DNA from: Kalaharituber pfeilii
Lineage: Eukaryota > Ascomycota > Pezizomycetes > Pezizales > Pezizaceae
NCBI GenBank assembly: GCA_015179045.1
Contig: WHUZ01000072.1
Coordinates: 1 to 64,000 of the forward strand
Direction of reading: 5' to 3'
DNA: 64,000 bases
The position numbers were made by a program, and so were the translations under genes. The notes beneath the pieces were generated by a model. That model saw only the letters and a list, made by a program, of their open reading frames with translations, made no database searches and was not told the DNA's origin. Of this stretch, positions 60,509 to 64,000 are shown piece by piece (positions within the stretch are counted from its first letter, which is position 1; each line of letters begins with the position of its first letter).

Positions 60509-61413
60509 CTACATCGCGATCAGAGATGATGCCTAGAGAGAATGATACTCAGTTATCAAATGGGCCATTCATTGTCACTTTCCATAAATTCTTAGAATGA
60601 AAACAAAACTGCAAGTCTATTGCCGATGGTAGAAGACATAGTCCTAGATCTTATCACAAAGATTCATTGACTCGGTCAAGCTCAAACCTGTCGAACCTGT
60701 CAATTAGCAATTTACTTGTGTGCAGATATTCAGGTAACCACAAGTCATCGTCCTAGATGTCACCAATCTTTAGGCCGAAGGATTGAGTAATGTTTCGAAA
60801 TGTCGCATGAGACTGACGTTCTTGAAGAGAGTGGTACCAGGCCGCCCACTGGATTGTTTGACATAGTACTCTGCCAGAATAACTACAATAGTGGCAGAAT
60901 GGTGCCGTTAGGATGGCTTACACACATGTGGGTCCGCCAATTGAGTCTGTGTATGGGCTGTAGCGGATGTTATGGATAAAGTTGCAAGTACAACATTCTG
61001 AAGAGGAGAGTTGGGGGCTTGGTGTGAAATGAGTTTCCTATTTGGGCAGTGGGTCATACTAACTCAATTACAGACTAACTCAATTAATTAGTGCAACAAG
61101 CGGCTTGTGTTTAGGTTGAGGGTAATACCCGCTGTCACGTCGCAACACAGACTATATCCATACAACGTACCAAATTTTGTCCTACTAAATCTTTCAGCTT
61201 CACACCTTTACTCCTACGGCGCAGCAAAATGTAATTGGAGCTGTATAAACCGCCTCTAGACCGACAATTTCCCGCCGGTCCAGCTGGTTTCATGTCTTCA
61301 TTTGTTTTGTACTGTAAATACACACTAGAGCAGTAGGTCCATCTGCACCAGCTAGCTGGTTCAAGTGTGTATGTGTATCTGTGAGCAAAAACGTGGACGC
61401 ATTTGATCAACAT

Positions 61414-61418
<5 letters not shown>

Positions 61419-61463
<45 letters not shown>

Positions 61464-61488
61464 AAGAAAGAAAAAAAAAAAAAAAAAA
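61419..61488. repeat. Long poly-A tract
   Basis: About 70 nt almost wholly of A, interrupted only by a short GAAAGAAAG segment. It could be a retroelement tail or an expanded microsatellite. No coding remnant lies directly 5' on the plus strand. Confidence 0.7.
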
Positions 61489-64000
61489 GCTGCCATTCAT
61501 ACGCAGACATGACATCGGTTGTAATATTGTGTAGGAATAAAGGGGGTGGTAAAGAAAATAAAGAAATTACAGCATGTGGAAGTTGCAAGTTAGAAATAAG
61601 TATATTAAACGAACATATCTTCACATCTGCATTTGCATCTGCATCATGCACGTTATACACGCAAACATTTTTGTTTTTTTCTGGGAGATGAACGGAGGTT
61701 TGCATGAACATATATGAACAATTCTTTACTACCACCTTCTCCGTGCCGCCCACCTCCGATCACATCAGTTTCCGGTTGCCCTCTCCTATCTTCCCAATAT
61801 GTCGCCCCCATTTGAAATTAGCTTGAACCGAACAAATTTCCTTACTCACTAACTGTGTGGGCTTTTGCGCAGCAAAGGCTTCCATAACTATAGTCACAGA
61901 GCATTTTTATATACCTATTCTTGACTAATTTGATTATAGATATAATTTAATAAATGTTTAATACACTTCGTAAAACTTTAGGAACACTATTTCTTCTTCA
62001 TCCTTCAGAAGATATAGGATTCTGATTTTCGAATATGTGTTTGTTGTGAAATAAAAATATCTACTCTTCTACGTCCTGTCCGATTCCAATTCACGTCGGC
62101 CGGGATGTTATCGGAGTTTAGTGTAGTTTTTATCTGACCGCCGTTGCACAGTTTCAAGTTTTACTGGCTCGTACGAAACGGCACTATTACACTTGGATTT
62201 GTTTGGTTGTCCTGAAAACCAGTGGGGCGTCGTGCCAACCAGATTAGCCATCCGTACTGGCTCTCAACAATTCAGCTCAAGTCGAGGAAAGGTTCAACGC
62301 TGGATTAGCAGCGCAGCAAGCTCCTCATTCATTTCCTGAATGGCCAGCGCATTTGAGCCTGACTCACCGTTCTATTGCTACTGGACAGGCTAGAAGAATC
62401 AGTAATCCCACTGCGTACCGCCCAAGAAATGCTTCAGGTTTATAGAGAACGAATTATGCACGTACATGTTTTGTCTACCTACAACGTTAATATGTAATTA
62501 GAATAGCGGCATTCAGATTAGGCTGTCCCCATATAAAATGGAATCCGGCGGACAAACCAGTTTATCCGGTCTGTAGTCTGTTTACCCTCTTGTGAAAATC
62601 AGATTTTTTTGTCAAATCAGAAACCAGTATTGGGTCCAAAAATCCACCAGAATATATGCATGCCCGGTCCTGAATACTAGCGGTATTCAGATTAGAAACC
62701 TCCGGAGAGGACTGGATTCCCGACAGAACTGCACTTCCCGCCAGAATGCAGTGGTATAGAGTAGTGGAGCTGATTCTGGTATGTGATTTGATATATGACC
62801 GCATGAGTGCGTGAATGAATTTAATGGGTGACTGGGTGGATATCCCTCAAGCAATAACGCCTGGGTACGAGGTTAAAATGAGCCATGGGCGGTAAATAAG
62901 TTATGAGAATAGGTAGCAGAATAAGATTTATGGATCATTATTTTCCTCTGTGCAGAATATTCAAAAGGCTGGAATACAATATATAAGTATCTTCTTAAGG
63001 TCTCTTTCGTATATGCCCTTTCCTAAGTCTATAGTATTCCTGGAACGAGAACAATTGCATTCAGCTGTGTCAAATCTTTTCACTTACAATCTCATTAGTG
63101 AATCTTTCTCTCAGACCAAGTGGCCAGCTTTCCATATATATATCCTTCACCCGAGCGAGCCTCTATAAAGGACCTCTTTCCTGTCCGCGTACAAGAAACA
63201 CAGTTTCTGAGAATATTCATGCATATGAGCATTTTAGAGAAGTTAGAGCCGCCATTCAGGGCAAAAATACGAGTTCCTATACGTATGCAGTTGGAGTACT
63301 ACAATCTGACGGTACTTCTCGACCTCAATACCACAAGGTTGCAGAAGAAACTGAAGGTGAAGACGAAATTGCAGGAACTGTAGCACCGGCACGAGTTCTT
63401 CCAACTGCTCTTTCGATTTTCCATACTGGCCGGGCATTCAAGAGCTCATGCTGAAACCAACTCCACACAAGTTGCATCCAATATCACTTCTGCCGCAACT
63501 TGAGAAGGCTGTAGAAAACCCAGACTCCATCCGGCAAGCGCCCAACCGGCTAGAGCTTCAAACGCCGCAACACACTAGCGTAATGTAGCACGATATTCCG
63601 GTATGTTTTAATTAACTGAGTGCCCCAGGAAATATTCCGAAAGATGCCCGTTCTCCATGGGGTCTCTCTCGCATTATTGATGTTATTGATGTCACTATAA
63701 TGCTGGTTTATGGACAACACTATATATAATGTCCAGGGATTGCAAGACCGAAGTACTGCACCAGACTTATCTTCATCTGGTGGGCTGCTGGGTCGCGAGT
63801 GTTGCCATTATGATTGTGTTATTTTTATGCGTCCGCTTTCACCCAGCGGTTTACAGATGGCTGCAAAAATATATCATTACTGCATAATGCAAGGAAATGG
63901 ACTAATGGACTGCTGGCCTGTCTGTGACAAACAGCAATTTAGGTAGTTCCGTTAATAACTCTCTGACAATGTGGACATCATGATTTTCTCAGGCTCGATG

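Larger units (their letters stand above)
58264..64000. other. Terminal spacer without complete gene
   Basis: 5.7 kb with no complete gene. It includes an orphan exon-like stretch (60389-60508, minus), a long A tract with short interruptions (about 61419-61488), and two imperfect copies of an AGCGGxATTCAGATTAG word near 62505 and 62680. An open stretch at 63098-63454 has uneven composition and no recognisable motif. Confidence 0.5.

Noticed and set aside
63098..63454. Open frame of about 118 codons near the window end
   Set aside because: Competing frames on both strands and mixed composition; no motif. May be a relic but unsupported.
1..64000. tRNA, rRNA and CRISPR features
   Set aside because: Looked for T-loop/box B words in suitable context and for regularly spaced direct repeats; found none. 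The organism is a fungus, so CRISPR arrays are not expected.

Overview
The window is nuclear DNA of a filamentous ascomycete (Pezizomycotina). The evidence is genes split by short introns (about 50-120 nt, GT..AG, several with CTAAC-like branch sites), a textbook fungal CDK1, a fungal WD40-M20 DUG2 protein, a TAPT1/Emp65 protein and a yeast-Mam3-like CNNM protein. About twelve genes in 64 kb, separated by long repeat-bearing spacers, resembles a large, transposon-rich genome such as those of Pezizomycetes (truffle or morel relatives). That placement is inference.

Layout. 0-7.4 kb: a divergent pair, a nuclear protein with PIP-box-, SIM- and AT-hook-like motifs (-) and TAPT1 (+), share an extremely GC-rich promoter with a 35-nt C tract. 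7.4-12.4 kb: repeat-rich spacer with a 477-bp MITE and members of a CCGGTATAGCAA repeat family. 12.5-14.1 kb: DHA1-type MFS exporter (+). 15.5-16.3 kb: small secreted protein (-). 16.3-28.6 kb: 12 kb with no credible gene. 28.7-29.8 kb: CDK1 (-). 30.65-31.37 kb: truncated non-LTR retrotransposon. 31.55-32.83 kb: ALKBH1-like dioxygenase (+). 33.5-36.8 kb: DUG2 (+). 38.5-40.9 kb: CNNM/Mam3 (+). 41.4-41.5 kb: 17-bp G-rich minisatellite. 42.4-43.3 kb: IFI6/ISG12-like protein (+). 45.4-47.2 kb: GT32-like glycosyltransferase (-). 51.5-53.8 kb: LRR-like protein (-). 57.3-58.3 kb: surface protein with an eight-Cys CFEM-like ectodomain (-). 58.3-64 kb: spacer with one orphan exon.

The genes are mostly unrelated housekeeping or surface genes and form no pathway or cluster. 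The most striking cross-gene pattern concerns reading frames. In three conserved genes (TAPT1, DUG2, CNNM) the frame breaks at short G runs, mostly G5, always as if exactly one G were missing. A fourth gene (IFI6-like) looks as if one G were extra in a G6 run. Homopolymer miscalls in the assembly are the simplest explanation. Genuine frameshifts or transcript slippage are less likely but testable alternatives.
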